Assembly: GCA_937928385.1 (NCBI GenBank)
Contig: CALEZD010000093.1
Coordinates: 1 to 64,000 of the forward strand
DNA from: an uncultured Bacteroidota bacterium
Lineage (GTDB): Bacteria > Bacteroidota > Bacteroidia > Chitinophagales > Chitinophagaceae
Reading direction: 5' to 3'
DNA length: 64,000 nucleotides
Position 1 is the stretch's first letter; every line of letters begins with the position of its first letter. The position numbers and the translations under genes are program-made. Below are positions 1 through 11,000 of this stretch, in pieces. Below the pieces are notes generated by a model. It made no database searches. It was not told the origin of the DNA and saw only the letters and a program-made list of their open reading frames with translations.

Positions 1-139
1 ATGTCAATGATTATCTTATTAAGACCCATTACATCGGGTTAATTCCAATAAAAATTTGCAAATACGTATAATTGTATTATTGTTATTTATCTGATTAATA
101 ACGATTTACATATTAAACAATAGGGTGTTTTTCCCCTGT

Positions 140-167
140 TTTGCGGTTTTTATTACCTGTACATTTG
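140..167 (+). promoter_or_regulatory. Bacteroidota-type promoter for the first T9SS cargo gene
   Basis: TACATTTG at 160-167 matches the TAnnTTTG -7 box of Bacteroidota, with TTTG at 140-143 as a possible -33 box (16-base gap, slightly short). It lies 25 bases before the ATG at 193. Inferred from motif match only. Confidence 0.5.
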
Positions 168-192
168 ATGTTCACCAAAAACATATACATAT

Positions 193-2562
193 ATGAAGAA
201 CAAGAGAAACATTGCAATAGCACTTGGGTTCCTGCTATTGCCATTTGCAACACAAGCACAAACAAACCTGACGGTTACAGGGACATCACAAACATTTTTT
301 GGTAAGACAATTTGCTCAGGCAACTCAGCAGATAACCCAAAGATTACAGTTACAACCACTTTTACACAAAGCCTTACCCCCTCTACGGGAGCAGACATTT
401 TCATACAGGAATTAAGCTCCACCGGAACTGTGCTATCCGAAACTAACCTTACTGCACAAGTCACAGCACCTCCCGGAGGTTCAAGAAGCTCTGCAAACTG
501 GCGCGTGGATTTCGGGAACAGTTCTATAGTAACCACTTTTGAGGTTTTTGGTTCTAATACGCAAACTAAAACTATAAACTTCAATAGAAAAGACGGGAAC
601 TACAGGTTCAGAGTTGTACAGGGCACCACCAGTGGCGGAACAATTCAGCAACTCAGCCTGAACTTTTTATTATACGAGGGGGCAGAGCCATGGGTGCGTG
701 TAACAGCTGCTAATGCTTCGGTATTGTGGACGACAAACCTGAAAAGATACAACGTTTTGAAAGGATGCACCAATAACGACCCGCGTATACGAGTAAATCC
801 AAACATGTGCGGAAACGATGCTTTTTATATCAAAATCGGAGAGTATAATATGGCTACAGGATCTTATGTTGGCAGTGCCGCTGAGAGGTCTTTAACATCA
901 GGCGAAGTGACGGATTTGTTATCAGGCACCGGTATAAAGATTAACGGATTTAGTGGCAATGGGCAGACAATAAGTTTAGCTACTAATAAACACTACCATA
1001 TAACAGTGGTGTATGTAGGACAGAATACCTGGAAGGAGGCTTACAGCATGATGTTCTATAAAGACGGGGATTTTGACCTGACAATACCCGACAATGCATC
1101 TTACTACGATGGGTTTGAACCTGTAGATAAATGGGACGACAATATATTCGCATGTCCTGACCTATGGAACAAACTTTATGATGCCGGTGCCGGGACACCT
1201 AACCCCAACCCGAATACAAAGTCGCACGATAATCCTACACATGCAACAATAGCAGGTAATCATAACAGGCTGTTGGTACAGGTGCGAAATGTTGGTTGTG
1301 CAGCATCTCCCGCAAATGTGCCATTGCGCCTATTCTGGACAAGGGCGCGTACCGATGAATTATGGAGTGACCACTGGTTATATGATCCTGTAAATAATGC
1401 CTACGATGATCCTATTAACCCATCTACATCGCCTAAACGTCCCGCAGGTTCAGAGATTACCATTGCCGGTGCTACTATGGCGAATCCATACAATACCAGT
1501 ACTACTCCATTTTTACTGCCCACAATAGCTCCGGGAGGTGTGTACACCATGCCATTTGCAGATGGGGTGCAGTGGTTCCCGCCAGACCCGTCACATTACG
1601 ATGCAACAAGCGGTTCTTTGAGCAGCGTCGGTAGTCATCCGGTAATATGTTTGTTGGCAAGGATTGACGAACCCTCGCCTAATAATGCTTTTAACGATCC
1701 TATCAGGTATGAACCAACCGGCACGACTGATAAGATAACGCCTTATGTAAAAGAGAATAACAATGTTGCAACTCGCAATACTATTGTAATATCTAATCCA
1801 AATTTCTTTATGATTAAACCAGGTGGTGGATGGGATTATGGTTTTGCAACAGTAGCTGTAGATAATGATAACCCCACACCACAAACTGTAAACCTCTGTG
1901 TTGACCAACTGATAGACGCAGGTACCCTCGGCTCTTTTGCTGATCACGGCACTATTGAGGTTGGAACGACATCGGGTTTGTTCAATGCATGGTTAATTGG
2001 AGGTAGTCAATCTACGAATATGCTGGTGGCAAGCCCTACATTGTTCGTAATGACAAATGGTGTGAGTGGCTGTATAGAAAACATAACCTTGCCACCGCAT
2101 AGCAGAGAGCAAATAGGTTTACGGTTTAATTATGATGGTGCCAACCTGCCACCTAGCCCTTTAGAGTACGTCTACCAACTTAGTCAAAACTCTGGTTCAA
2201 GCGAGGTTCCGGTTTACGGAAGCAATTCAATATTTATTGCCGAGGTACCCACCACGACACCCGCTCCTGCACCACCACCATTGTTCAAACCTGCATCTGT
2301 AAACGATGTAACTGCACAAGATGCATTGACAGTATATCCCAATCCATCAAAAGAATTTGTAGATGTAACATTGACTGATGCAATGATAACCGGTGTATTG
2401 AATATATATGATATACAGGGCAGATTAGTAAAGTCAGACGAACTGAAGAATAGTGTAAGTACTGTACGTATTAATGTATCAGAAATGCCTTCAGGTAATT
2501 ACATGATAATACTTACAGACCAGAACGGATTGTCGCATCAAGGACGATTCGTTAAAGAATAG
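193..2562 (+). CDS. Secreted protein with T9SS type A C-terminal sorting domain
   Basis: The 789-residue product starts with a signal peptide (hydrophobic stretch ALGFLLLPFATQAQ, cleavage around residue 23) and ends with a type A sorting domain from about residue 712. That domain has the usual VYPNPS start, a YDIQGRLV core and a terminal strand ending GRFVKE. It is therefore exported by Sec, then passed through the outer membrane by the T9SS and probably anchored on the surface or released. The roughly 690-residue body is Thr/Ser/Asn rich and looks like beta-sandwich material; a Pro/Ala/Thr-rich linker precedes the sorting domain. I recognise no catalytic motif and give no function. A Bacteroidota promoter lies just upstream and a strong hairpin terminator just downstream, so the gene is probably monocistronic. 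Confidence 0.85.
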   Translation: MKNKRNIAIALGFLLLPFATQAQTNLTVTGTSQTFFGKTICSGNSADNPKITVTTTFTQSLTPSTGADIFIQELSSTGTVLSETNLTAQVTAPPGGSRSSANWRVDFGNSSIVTTFEVFGSNTQTKTINFNRKDGNYRFRVVQGTTSGGTIQQLSLNFLLYEGAEPWVRVTAANASVLWTTNLKRYNVLKGCTNNDPRIRVNPNMCGNDAFYIKIGEYNMATGSYVGSAAERSLTSGEVTDLLSGTGIKINGFSGNGQTISLATNKHYHITVVYVGQNTWKEAYSMMFYKDGDFDLTIPDNASYYDGFEPVDKWDDNIFACPDLWNKLYDAGAGTPNPNPNTKSHDNPTHATIAGNHNRLLVQVRNVGCAASPANVPLRLFWTRARTDELWSDHWLYDPVNNAYDDPINPSTSPKRPAGSEITIAGATMANPYNTSTTPFLLPTIAPGGVYTMPFADGVQWFPPDPSHYDATSGSLSSVGSHPVICLLARIDEPSPNNAFNDPIRYEPTGTTDKITPYVKENNNVATRNTIVISNPNFFMIKPGGGWDYGFATVAVDNDNPTPQTVNLCVDQLIDAGTLGSFADHGTIEVGTTSGLFNAWLIGGSQSTNMLVASPTLFVMTNGVSGCIENITLPPHSREQIGLRFNYDGANLPPSPLEYVYQLSQNSGSSEVPVYGSNSIFIAEVPTTTPAPAPPPLFKPASVNDVTAQDALTVYPNPSKEFVDVTLTDAMITGVLNIYDIQGRLVKSDELKNSVSTVRINVSEMPSGNYMIILTDQNGLSHQGRFVKE

Positions 2563-3153
2563 TAATGTTATACTGAATAATCCTAATAAAGAGACTGTTT
2601 CGAAATACCGAGACAGTCTCTTTTGCTTTTTCGTGATAATATATCGAACCATTACCATACTATATAATGCTCTGAGATTATCCGCATAACCTCCGATAAA
2701 CCAGTACCATCAATCTTCATTAAGCTGAACAGTTTATGCCCACAATATCCTTGCCCAATGGGTCAAGTGAATTTAAGGCTACCCAGCACATTGCCTGGAT
2801 TGTGGAAATAATCCAGTCCATTCTCCTGTTTTCAGGACGATAGATACATCGTTTGGACGGTGTAAGTGCTTATAGGGCTGATTACCCCCCCCCCAGAATA
2901 CCCCCACATACATATACCTTCTTAGTGTTATATTTTATCCACCGTACTTCCATATTATCGGTTAATCAATTATCTTGTAGCGGATTTTGCGGTACACGTA
3001 CTCACAGCCAACAGGTTATATATTTCCGGCAGGCACAATTTTTCCTGAAAATATATATACAAGCAGTTGGGGATTTGTATCTTGCAATCCATAAGAGAAA
3101 GAACACATTTTAACGAACAAGTCGATTACCGGAAAATAATCTTAACGTAAATT
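2563..3153. other. 591-base intergenic region
   Basis: It holds the terminator of the preceding gene (2588-2628) and a run of ten C at 2885-2894. The remainder is AT-rich DNA in which I see no gene. An 86-codon open frame at 2853-3113 has no recognisable protein character. The far end must contain the promoter of the response regulator at 3154, but no clear TAnnTTTG box was found. Confidence 0.6.
2588..2630 (+). terminator. Intrinsic terminator after the T9SS cargo gene
   Basis: A 15-bp stem (2588-2602 with 2609-2623, one G-T pair) has a six-base loop and is followed by TTTTGCTTTTT. It sits 25 bases after the stop codon at 2562. Confidence 0.85.
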
Positions 3154-3864
3154 ATGGCGGATAAAGCGAAAATACTACTTGTAGAAGACGATGCAACGCT
3201 GAGTTATGTAGTAAAAGACAGCCTGACCAAGAACGGCTACGACGTGGTGCACTGCCCCGATGCAGAGGCTGCCTGGCAGCAGTTTATGAAACACAATTTT
3301 GACATTTGCCTGCTGGACGTAATGCTGCCCAAAAAGGACGGCATGAGCCTGGCCAACCAGATACGACAGAAAAACCAGCATATACCCATCCTGTTGCTTA
3401 CCTCCAAGTCGATGGACGATGATAAAATAGCCGGTTTCCGCAGTGGTGCCGACGATTATATCACCAAGCCATTCAACATGCAGGAGCTGCTGCTGCGCCT
3501 GGAAGTATTCCTGAAGCGCACGATGAAGCATGAAGAAGAAATGGCGGATTCCATCAAGCTGGGCAACCTGGAGTTTGACTACAACAACCTGGTGCTGAGG
3601 GGTGGTGTTAAAGACAAGCAACTGACACAGCGCGAGGCCGACCTGATAAAATACCTGTGCAACAATGCCAATAAGGTGCTGAAGCGCGATGAAATATTGC
3701 TGAATGTATGGGGCAAGGAAGACTACTTCCTGGGCAGGAGCATGGACGTGTTCATCACCAAAGTGCGCAAGTACCTGAAAGACCAACCGGGTGTAGAGCT
3801 GCAAACCATACACGGTATAGGTTTCAAGTTCGTGTTTGAAGGAGCCACGGAATCTGCTGAATAA
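3154..3864 (+). CDS. OmpR-family response regulator (RprY-like), no adjacent kinase
   Basis: The 236-residue protein has an N-terminal receiver domain and a C-terminal winged-helix DNA-binding domain (about residues 140-230). The receiver shows the acidic pair at residues 11-12, the phospho-acceptor Asp55 (in LLDVMLP) and Lys106 (in DYITKPF). It should be a phosphorylation-controlled transcription factor in the cytoplasm. Its sequence resembles RprY-type regulators of Bacteroidota. No sensor kinase is encoded next to it, so it is an orphan within this window. It is followed by a strong bidirectional terminator shared with the convergent porP-like gene. The start at 3154 gives the normal MADKAKILLVEDD beginning of the family. 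Confidence 0.9.
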   Translation: MADKAKILLVEDDATLSYVVKDSLTKNGYDVVHCPDAEAAWQQFMKHNFDICLLDVMLPKKDGMSLANQIRQKNQHIPILLLTSKSMDDDKIAGFRSGADDYITKPFNMQELLLRLEVFLKRTMKHEEEMADSIKLGNLEFDYNNLVLRGGVKDKQLTQREADLIKYLCNNANKVLKRDEILLNVWGKEDYFLGRSMDVFITKVRKYLKDQPGVELQTIHGIGFKFVFEGATESAE

Positions 3865-3888
3865 AAAACTAATAAACAGATTGTATAA

Positions 3889-3925
3889 ACAAGGGGCGCA
3901 TTGTATGATGCGCCCCTTGTTTTGT
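3889..3925. terminator. Bidirectional terminator between convergent genes
   Basis: A perfect 13-bp stem (3889-3901 with 3908-3920) has a six-base loop. It is flanked by TTTTGTTT on the plus side and TTTATA on the minus side. It separates the response regulator from the PorP/SprF gene. Confidence 0.9.
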
Positions 3926-4987
3926 TTAGTTGTACATGCCGGGGTCGCCCTGCAGCATGTGGTCGAAACGTGGGCAACTTACATTGCTGCCGTATTGAGA
4001 TGATTTGTTGTATCGCCCTTTGATGAACAGCGAAATTTCTGTACCACCTGCGCCGCGTGTATAGGGCTGCAAGCCGGATGAGTTGATGTCGTAAGAGAAG
4101 GTGAGTGAATAGATATCGTAGTCAAGCTTGAAGGTAGGGATAACAGCGTCTTTAGCGCGTACAAACAATCCGGCATATATTTTAAAGTTGTTGCTGATTT
4201 CGCTGGTGGTTTGCCAGCTGACCATGCCGCCAGCTATTACCTGCCTGTAAGTGCCCTGCCTGTAATAATCCAGGTGTGCGTTGAAGCCGAACTGATTGTT
4301 GATTCTCCAACTGAATCCCGCATTGGCGGCATATTTGGTCGCTAATACTATCAATACGTTATCGTCCTTGAAAGTGTGTTTGGGCTTATTGAGGTGGAAG
4401 GCGGATACACCCACATAGTAATTGACAATGTTGGCCGGGCCAGCGGAGCTGTTGAGGCTGATGCCCGCAGCTACATCGTAATTTTGCAGGGTGGTGTTGT
4501 TGAAGTTTTCGCCCGACATATTGGTGGATGAATAGCTGCCATTGATATATTGCGTGCTGAATGTAGCTTTTGAAAAATCGATGGAGCGTTGTATATATCC
4601 TCCCGCAAAACCCACAGATAAATAAGAATTGCGTTTATCTTCCAGCGATTTGTTGTAGTTGAGCGCGGGGTACACCTGCAGGCTGTTGAAACTGATGCTG
4701 CCCGCCATATCGTAAGTGGTGGCCACACCAAAGCTCAGGTAATCGCCCACGGCCCTGTTGGTAGCTATCCTTGTTTCAGCAGAAAACAGGAAGGTCCTGA
4801 ACGGTACTGAGATATTGCTCCACTGCGTGCGGTAGTTGATACCCACTTTATAATCGCCGCTGAAGATGCCCGTCAGCGCAGGGTTACGCATAATGGAGTT
4901 TTCGTAAAACTGGGAAAAATGTATGTCCTGGGCACGGCCGCCAATAGCCGATAACAACAGAAGCAATATCCCCGTATAAATTTTCAT
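3926..4987 (-). CDS. PorP/SprF family type IX secretion outer-membrane protein
   Basis: The 353-residue protein has a signal peptide (MKIYTGILLLLLSAIGGRAQD). It then shows the hallmark PorP/SprF opening DIHFSQFYENSIMRNPALTG, followed by an outer-membrane beta-barrel-like sequence. Members of this family assist secretion or surface attachment of T9SS cargo, in particular proteins with type B sorting domains, and are typically encoded beside their cargo. That is the case here: it lies 23 bp downstream of the giant type B adhesin gene on the same strand, so the two are probably one operon and partners (inference from context and family knowledge). I do not assign porP or sprF because several paralogues usually exist per genome. 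Confidence 0.9.
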   Translation of the reverse strand: MKIYTGILLLLLSAIGGRAQDIHFSQFYENSIMRNPALTGIFSGDYKVGINYRTQWSNISVPFRTFLFSAETRIATNRAVGDYLSFGVATTYDMAGSISFNSLQVYPALNYNKSLEDKRNSYLSVGFAGGYIQRSIDFSKATFSTQYINGSYSSTNMSGENFNNTTLQNYDVAAGISLNSSAGPANIVNYYVGVSAFHLNKPKHTFKDDNVLIVLATKYAANAGFSWRINNQFGFNAHLDYYRQGTYRQVIAGGMVSWQTTSEISNNFKIYAGLFVRAKDAVIPTFKLDYDIYSLTFSYDINSSGLQPYTRGAGGTEISLFIKGRYNKSSQYGSNVSCPRFDHMLQGDPGMYN

Positions 4988-5010
4988 ACAATTTCTTTAA
5001 AAAGTTTCTT

Positions 5011-8000
5011 TTATCGTATCAATGATATATCTCCTTTGATTTCTACGGGTTGCCCGTCGTCGCACAATGCCCTTACCACGTACACAAACACGTCAGGTTT
5101 CAGGTGGTCACCTTTGTATGTTCCATCCCAGCCATAAGTGGGGTCGTTAAGCGGAATGTTTTGCCTGTCGAATATCAGCTCGCCCCAACGTGTATATACG
5201 CTGAACCGAAGTACATTGGTCAACCCTTTGCCCTGTGGGTAAAACATATCATTAACCCCATCGTTGTTGGGGGTGAATGTATTGGGTATAAACAACTGGT
5301 CGCCGCTGCAGGTAACATATACAGTCACATCATCTTGGGCGGTGCAGCCCTGTGGCGAGGTGGCCAGTACCTTGTAAGTAGTGGTGCGCCTGGGTGATGC
5401 TACCGGGTTGGCGCAGCCAGTGCAACTCAAACCCTCTACCGGTGTCCACAGGTAACTCTTCACATTACTGCTCCTGGTTTCTATTCTTATTTCAGCACCT
5501 CCTTTCAATTCCAGGTCAGGCCCTGCATCTATTTCAGGGTAGTTGAATACATATACAGTTACATAGCCGGTATCAGTAAAACAATCGCCCTGCCTGATGA
5601 TAACGCTGTAGCTGGTGGTGCCTGATGGTTTGGCGATAATACTTTCACCCTGTGTGTTGCTGAGCCCGTCGGCCGGCCACCAGGTATATGATGTACCACC
5701 CGAAGCGAATAAACCCATCTCCTGACCGATACATATAGAATCGTCTTGGCTGAACGATACGGGTTGCCTGTTGATGATATTGACGGTGATTTCATCGGAA
5801 TTGGTACAACCGTTGGAGTCGGTTCCGTTGACCGTATAAGTAGTAGTGGTGGTGATGCCGGCCACGGGGTTGGGGCAAGCCATACAACTCAACCCATCGG
5901 CAGGAGACCAGGTGTAATTGGTGCCACCTGTAGCATTCAGTTGAACAAGCTGGCCTTCGCAGCCTGTCTTGTCTTCACCGGCATTTATGAGCGGCAGCGG
6001 ATTGACGATAACAGTAATATTATCAGAAGCCGTGCAACCAATACTGTCTACACCCGTGACGGTATATGTGGTAGTAGCAGACGGGTTTGCTACCGGGGAG
6101 GTGCATGTGGTACAGCTCAACGCCGTAGCTGGCGACCATGTATAAGTATTTGCCCCAGTTACATTCAGTGTTACAGACCCGCCTATACAGTACTCTTTGT
6201 CGGGGCCGGCAGATACAACAGGTTTGGCTATCACATCCACAAATACACTTGCCGTATCGCTACAGCCATTGAATTGACCCGTTACTGTAAACGTAGTAGG
6301 GTATTGCATTGTCGCTATAGGATTAGGGCAGGTCTGGCAGGAGAGCCCGTTGTTGGGGTTCCAGCTATACGGGAGACCACCTGTTGCCGTCAGTTGCACG
6401 GTATCTCCCTCGCATACCTTATTGCGTGCTGCCGAGACTGTTATAGTTGGTAAAGGATTTACAGTTACTGTTACAAAAGCTGTGTCTTTACAACCATTGG
6501 TATCCACGCCAATAACGGTATATGTAATAGTTGTATCCGGCTTAGCAAACGGCGACTGGCAGCCCAGGCATGACAGCCTTGTTGCCGGTGACCATGTATA
6601 AGTATCAGCACCGGTAGCCAGCAATTGTGTGGAATCGCCTTTGCAAATAGCAATATTAGCGCCTGCAGATACAACAGGTAATGCATTCACTTTTACCGTT
6701 ACGGTATCTGCATCTGTACATAGGTTAGACGCTGTGCCTGTAACGATATAGGTGATAGTACCTGTAGGTGATGCTACGGGGTTGGGGCAGTTAGAGCAAC
6801 TAAGTCCTGTACCCGGTACCCATTTATACGTGCCACCAGTGCCCGCACCTGTGGCCTGCAACTGCGCGGAGCTTCCTAGGCATATCGCCACATCATTTCC
6901 GGCAGTTATCACGGGGCGTGGTTTTACCGTAACCGTAACCATTGCGGTATTGACACAGCCGTTGGTATCAGTACCTGTAACAGTGTACGTGGTAGTATTA
7001 GTCGGGCTGGCTTTAGGATTGGGAATATTGGGCTGCGACAAGCCAGCGGTCGGCGACCATGTGTAGCTTGCCGCACCTGTAGCCTGCAACTGAACTGAAT
7101 CACCCAGGCATAAGCTTTGGGCGCTGCCTGCGCTTACGTTGGGTAGCGGGTTTACAACAACCGTCACCTGTCCCGTTCCCGTACAGAGATTTGTATCTAC
7201 ACCTGTTATAGTGTATGTAGTGGTAGTAATAGGCGTAGCTATTGGGCTTGTACAGTTACCGCAAGACAATGTAGAGTTGGGCGACCATATATAAGAACTA
7301 CCACCCGTAGCCGTCAGTTGAATGCTGCCGCCGAGGCATATTGACTTGTTAGCCCCCGCGCTGATAACGGGCAAGGGGTTTACATTGACGATTACCGTAG
7401 CTGTATCCTTGCAACCGTTACCATCTGTACCAATTACAGTATATGTAGTAGTAACCGCAGGCCCGGCTGTGGGGTTAGCGCAGCCAGTACAACTCAAGCC
7501 TGCACCAGGCGACCATGTATAAGTTGAAGCACCTGTAGCCAGTAATTGTACAGAATCGTTCAGGCATACCGTTTTATCACTTCCTGCACTGACAATTGGC
7601 TGGGGATTGACAAACACGGTTACAGTGTCTTTAGCTGAGCAGCCATTGCTGTCAGTACCGGTTACTATATAGGTTGTCGTAGCTGCTGGATTGGCAGTGG
7701 GGCTGGCGCAGTTGGTGCAGGACAGTCCTGTTGCGGGTGCCCATGTAAATGTATCCGCACCGGTAGCCAGCAAGGTGACACCTATACCTTTACATATAGT
7801 TTTGTCGTTGCCTGCACTTACAGTAGGTAGAGGGTGTACTGTTATCATCACAGTATCTGTAGCAGAGCAGTTATTACCATTGGTACCCGTTACAACATAC
7901 GTGGTAGTAGCTGTTGGGTTAGCAGTAGGATTAGCGGAGTTGGCATTGCTCAACCCTGCGGCAGGTGTCCAGGTATAAGTGTTGGCCCCTGTTGCCAGCA

Positions 8001-11000
8001 GTGTAGTGCTGCTGCCGATACATATTTCTTTATCAGGTCCGGCACTTACCACGGGCAGCGTATCTACCTGCACGGTTACAGTTGCCGTGTCTTTGCAGCC
8101 GTTGGCTGCAGAGCCTATAACCGAATATATAGTTGTTGCAGAAGGATAAGCCAGTGTGCTGTCGCAGGTGCTGCACGATAGTGTAGTAGCCGGTGACCAG
8201 CTATAGCTATCAGCGCCGGAAGCTACCAGCAGCGCGGTGTCTTTATTGCATATAGTTTGATTGCTGTTTGCAGTTACTACAGGCTTGGGTAGCACGGTTA
8301 TTACTACTGTCGCTGTGTCTTTGCATCCTGAACCATTTGTGCCGATGACAGTAAATGTATCCGTAGCAGATGGTGAAGCCACGGGATTGGAACAAGGCGT
8401 ACAGGATAATCCCGTCGCAGGTATCCAGGTATAGGAGTCCGCCCCGGATGCTGTCAGTTGCGTGGTTTCCCCTTCACATATTACAGTATCGCCCGAAACG
8501 GTTACTACAGGTTTGGGTTTCAGGTGTATAGTTACCGTGTCATAGTTGATACAACCATTCGTATCGGTACCTGTTACAATATAGGTTGTCGTCACCTGCG
8601 GATTAGCCATTGGGTTGGCACAGTTGGTACAACTCAAGCCTGTACCCGGCGACCATGTATAAGTAGCGGCCCCGCTTGCTGTCAGTTGAACACCGGCAGG
8701 CTGCCCCGGGCATATTGAGTCTGCACTTGCATTTATGCTAACTACCGGCAGGCCGTGTATGATAATCGTTTTAATAATTGTATCTGCACAACCATTGGTA
8801 TTATTGACAATCAACCTTACCTGGTACGTACCGGGTGTTGCATAATAATGCGAAGGGTCTGTAGCAGTGCTGGTGCCGCCATCGCCAAAGCTCCACGACC
8901 GGCTGCTGATGCCTGATAATGTGTATATAATAGTATCGTCAAAGTGTACGGTGTCGGTATTGCACAGGTTGCCGGCCGTAGTAAAAGTAAAGTCTGCATC
9001 TATTTCATCTACACTTACGGTATCTGTATTTTGAATAGGTACCTGGCAAAGCGCGCCATCACTTAATATAAGTTTAGGCACATACCTGCCGCTTTGCGTG
9101 TAGGTATAGGAGAATGAACCTGTGCCCGTAGTTTGGGTATAACCATTGTTCATATCCCATATATACGAAGTGGTATTGCTGGAAACGGCAGTGAACTGCA
9201 CCGTGAGCGGATTGCATCCTGTAAGTGGCGTATAGCTGTATGTGCCGGTAGGGCCGTTTACTGTTACGGTTTTGCTGGTTGAATCCTTACAGCCTGCAAC
9301 ATTCGTAGCTACTAATTTTACGGTATATATTCCGGGGTATGTATAGGTAGTAGAGGGGTTGGTAAAAGAAGATTGGTTGTTGTTGCCAAATGTCCATGCA
9401 TAAGAAACACTGTTGGTTGAAGTATTCGTCATGTACACTGTGAGCGGAGGGCAATCGGCCACTGTATCGCTCATGGTGAAAGCAGCGGTAGGTTTCTGCA
9501 CTTTGATATAATCCGCTCTCGTCATTGAATCTTTACAGCCGAAACTGTCAGTGATAGTCAGCTTAACTGTATAATTACCTACAGCATTGTAAATATGGTA
9601 GGGGGTAATATTCGTACTTGTTCCACCGTCTCCAAACTGCCAGAACGATGTAAAGCTGGTGCCGCCTGAGTTGTTGCTGAAATTCACAGTGTCGCCGGCA
9701 CATACTATTGTGTCGTTGGAATAGAATTGGGCAGTAGGTTTATGGGCGTATATATAATGTGTTTTAAACAATGAGTCTTTACACCCGATGGAATCTGTCA
9801 GCACCAGCTTGATGGTATATGGGCCGGGGTTATTGAAGGAATGTGATATGGTGTCGGCCGATGTATTGACCTGCGTTCCATCGCCGAAGTCCCAATACCT
9901 GTTGACTGTAGGGAAGGCGCCTGTCGTACTCACATCATCAAATAATACGGAAACGTTTTTGCAGGGGTTGGTTGTACTTGCGGTAAAGTCTACATTGGCA
10001 CCACCATATTTGAGGTATCCCGGTTTAACAATACTGTCCTTACATCCTGCACTGTCGGTCACTACCAGTTTCACGTCTACCGCCCCTATAAGGTTTAGAT
10101 TGTAAGATGCGGCATGCGCCTGAACGTTACTGATATAAGATCCGATATGCCATTTAAATGTTAACCCTGTAGCAGCGTTTCTTACAAGTGTCACTGCTTC
10201 GTTTCTGCAAATCGTTGTATCCATGGCATAAAAATCAGGCACGGTCAGAGTTGTAGGCGTAATAGTTTTGGTAATGGTATCATAACATCCTGTAGTGGTA
10301 TTATATACCCTCAACTCAACATGGTAGGTGCCTGCTGTTGCATAAGTATGCGTTACATTGCCCGCGGTTGTAGATGTATTGCCATCCCCGAAATCCCATA
10401 AATAAGTATTGGCTCCGATGGAGCTGTCGAGGAATGTGTAGGTAAGCCTGCTGCTGCATTGAAAGGTAGGGTAAAAATCAGCGTGCGGCAGCTGAACTGT
10501 TACATAATTGGAACGTGTAAGTGTATCGCTGCAACCGTTATTAGATGCAATAAGGGTAACAGTATAGGTGCCTGTGCTATTATATGTATGCCCGGGGTTG
10601 GTGGTTGTATCAGTGAAACCATCTCCCCATATCCAGAAATATGAGTTGGCCCCGGTGGAGGAATTAGTGAAGCTGACCGTAGCGTCAGGGCAAATAGTAA
10701 GCGGAGTCCCTGTAAAACCTGCCGTTGGTTTTGCGCTGATAGTGATATTTTGTGTCACGGTATCATAGCAGCCGGTGGCGGTAGTCACTACAAGGGTGAC
10801 GGTGTATGTACCATTGCTGCTGTATGAATGTGTTTGTGTATTGCAGCCGGCGCAATTGACAATGCCGCTGCCGTCACCGAAATCCCAGCGATAGTTGCTG
10901 GCACTGGGCGGTGCGTTTAATGTAGCCGTAAACTGTATAGGCGTATTGGCGCACGCGCTGTCTGCATTGGCAGTAAGTGTAGCAACAGGTACTTTGAGTT

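Noticed and set aside
2853..3113. An 86-codon frame in the gap before the response regulator
   Set aside because: The translation has no protein-like composition and starts with a proline-rich stretch from the C run; no promoter or known family.
5746..6453. Long plus-strand open frames opposite the giant adhesin (also at 7834-8181 and others)
   Set aside because: They repeat with the period of the Ig-like units and are shadows of the repeats on the minus strand.
5311..8751. Possible CRISPR or satellite array because of regular 230-bp repeats
   Set aside because: The repeats are coding, in frame and diverged, with no short identical repeats and unique spacers.
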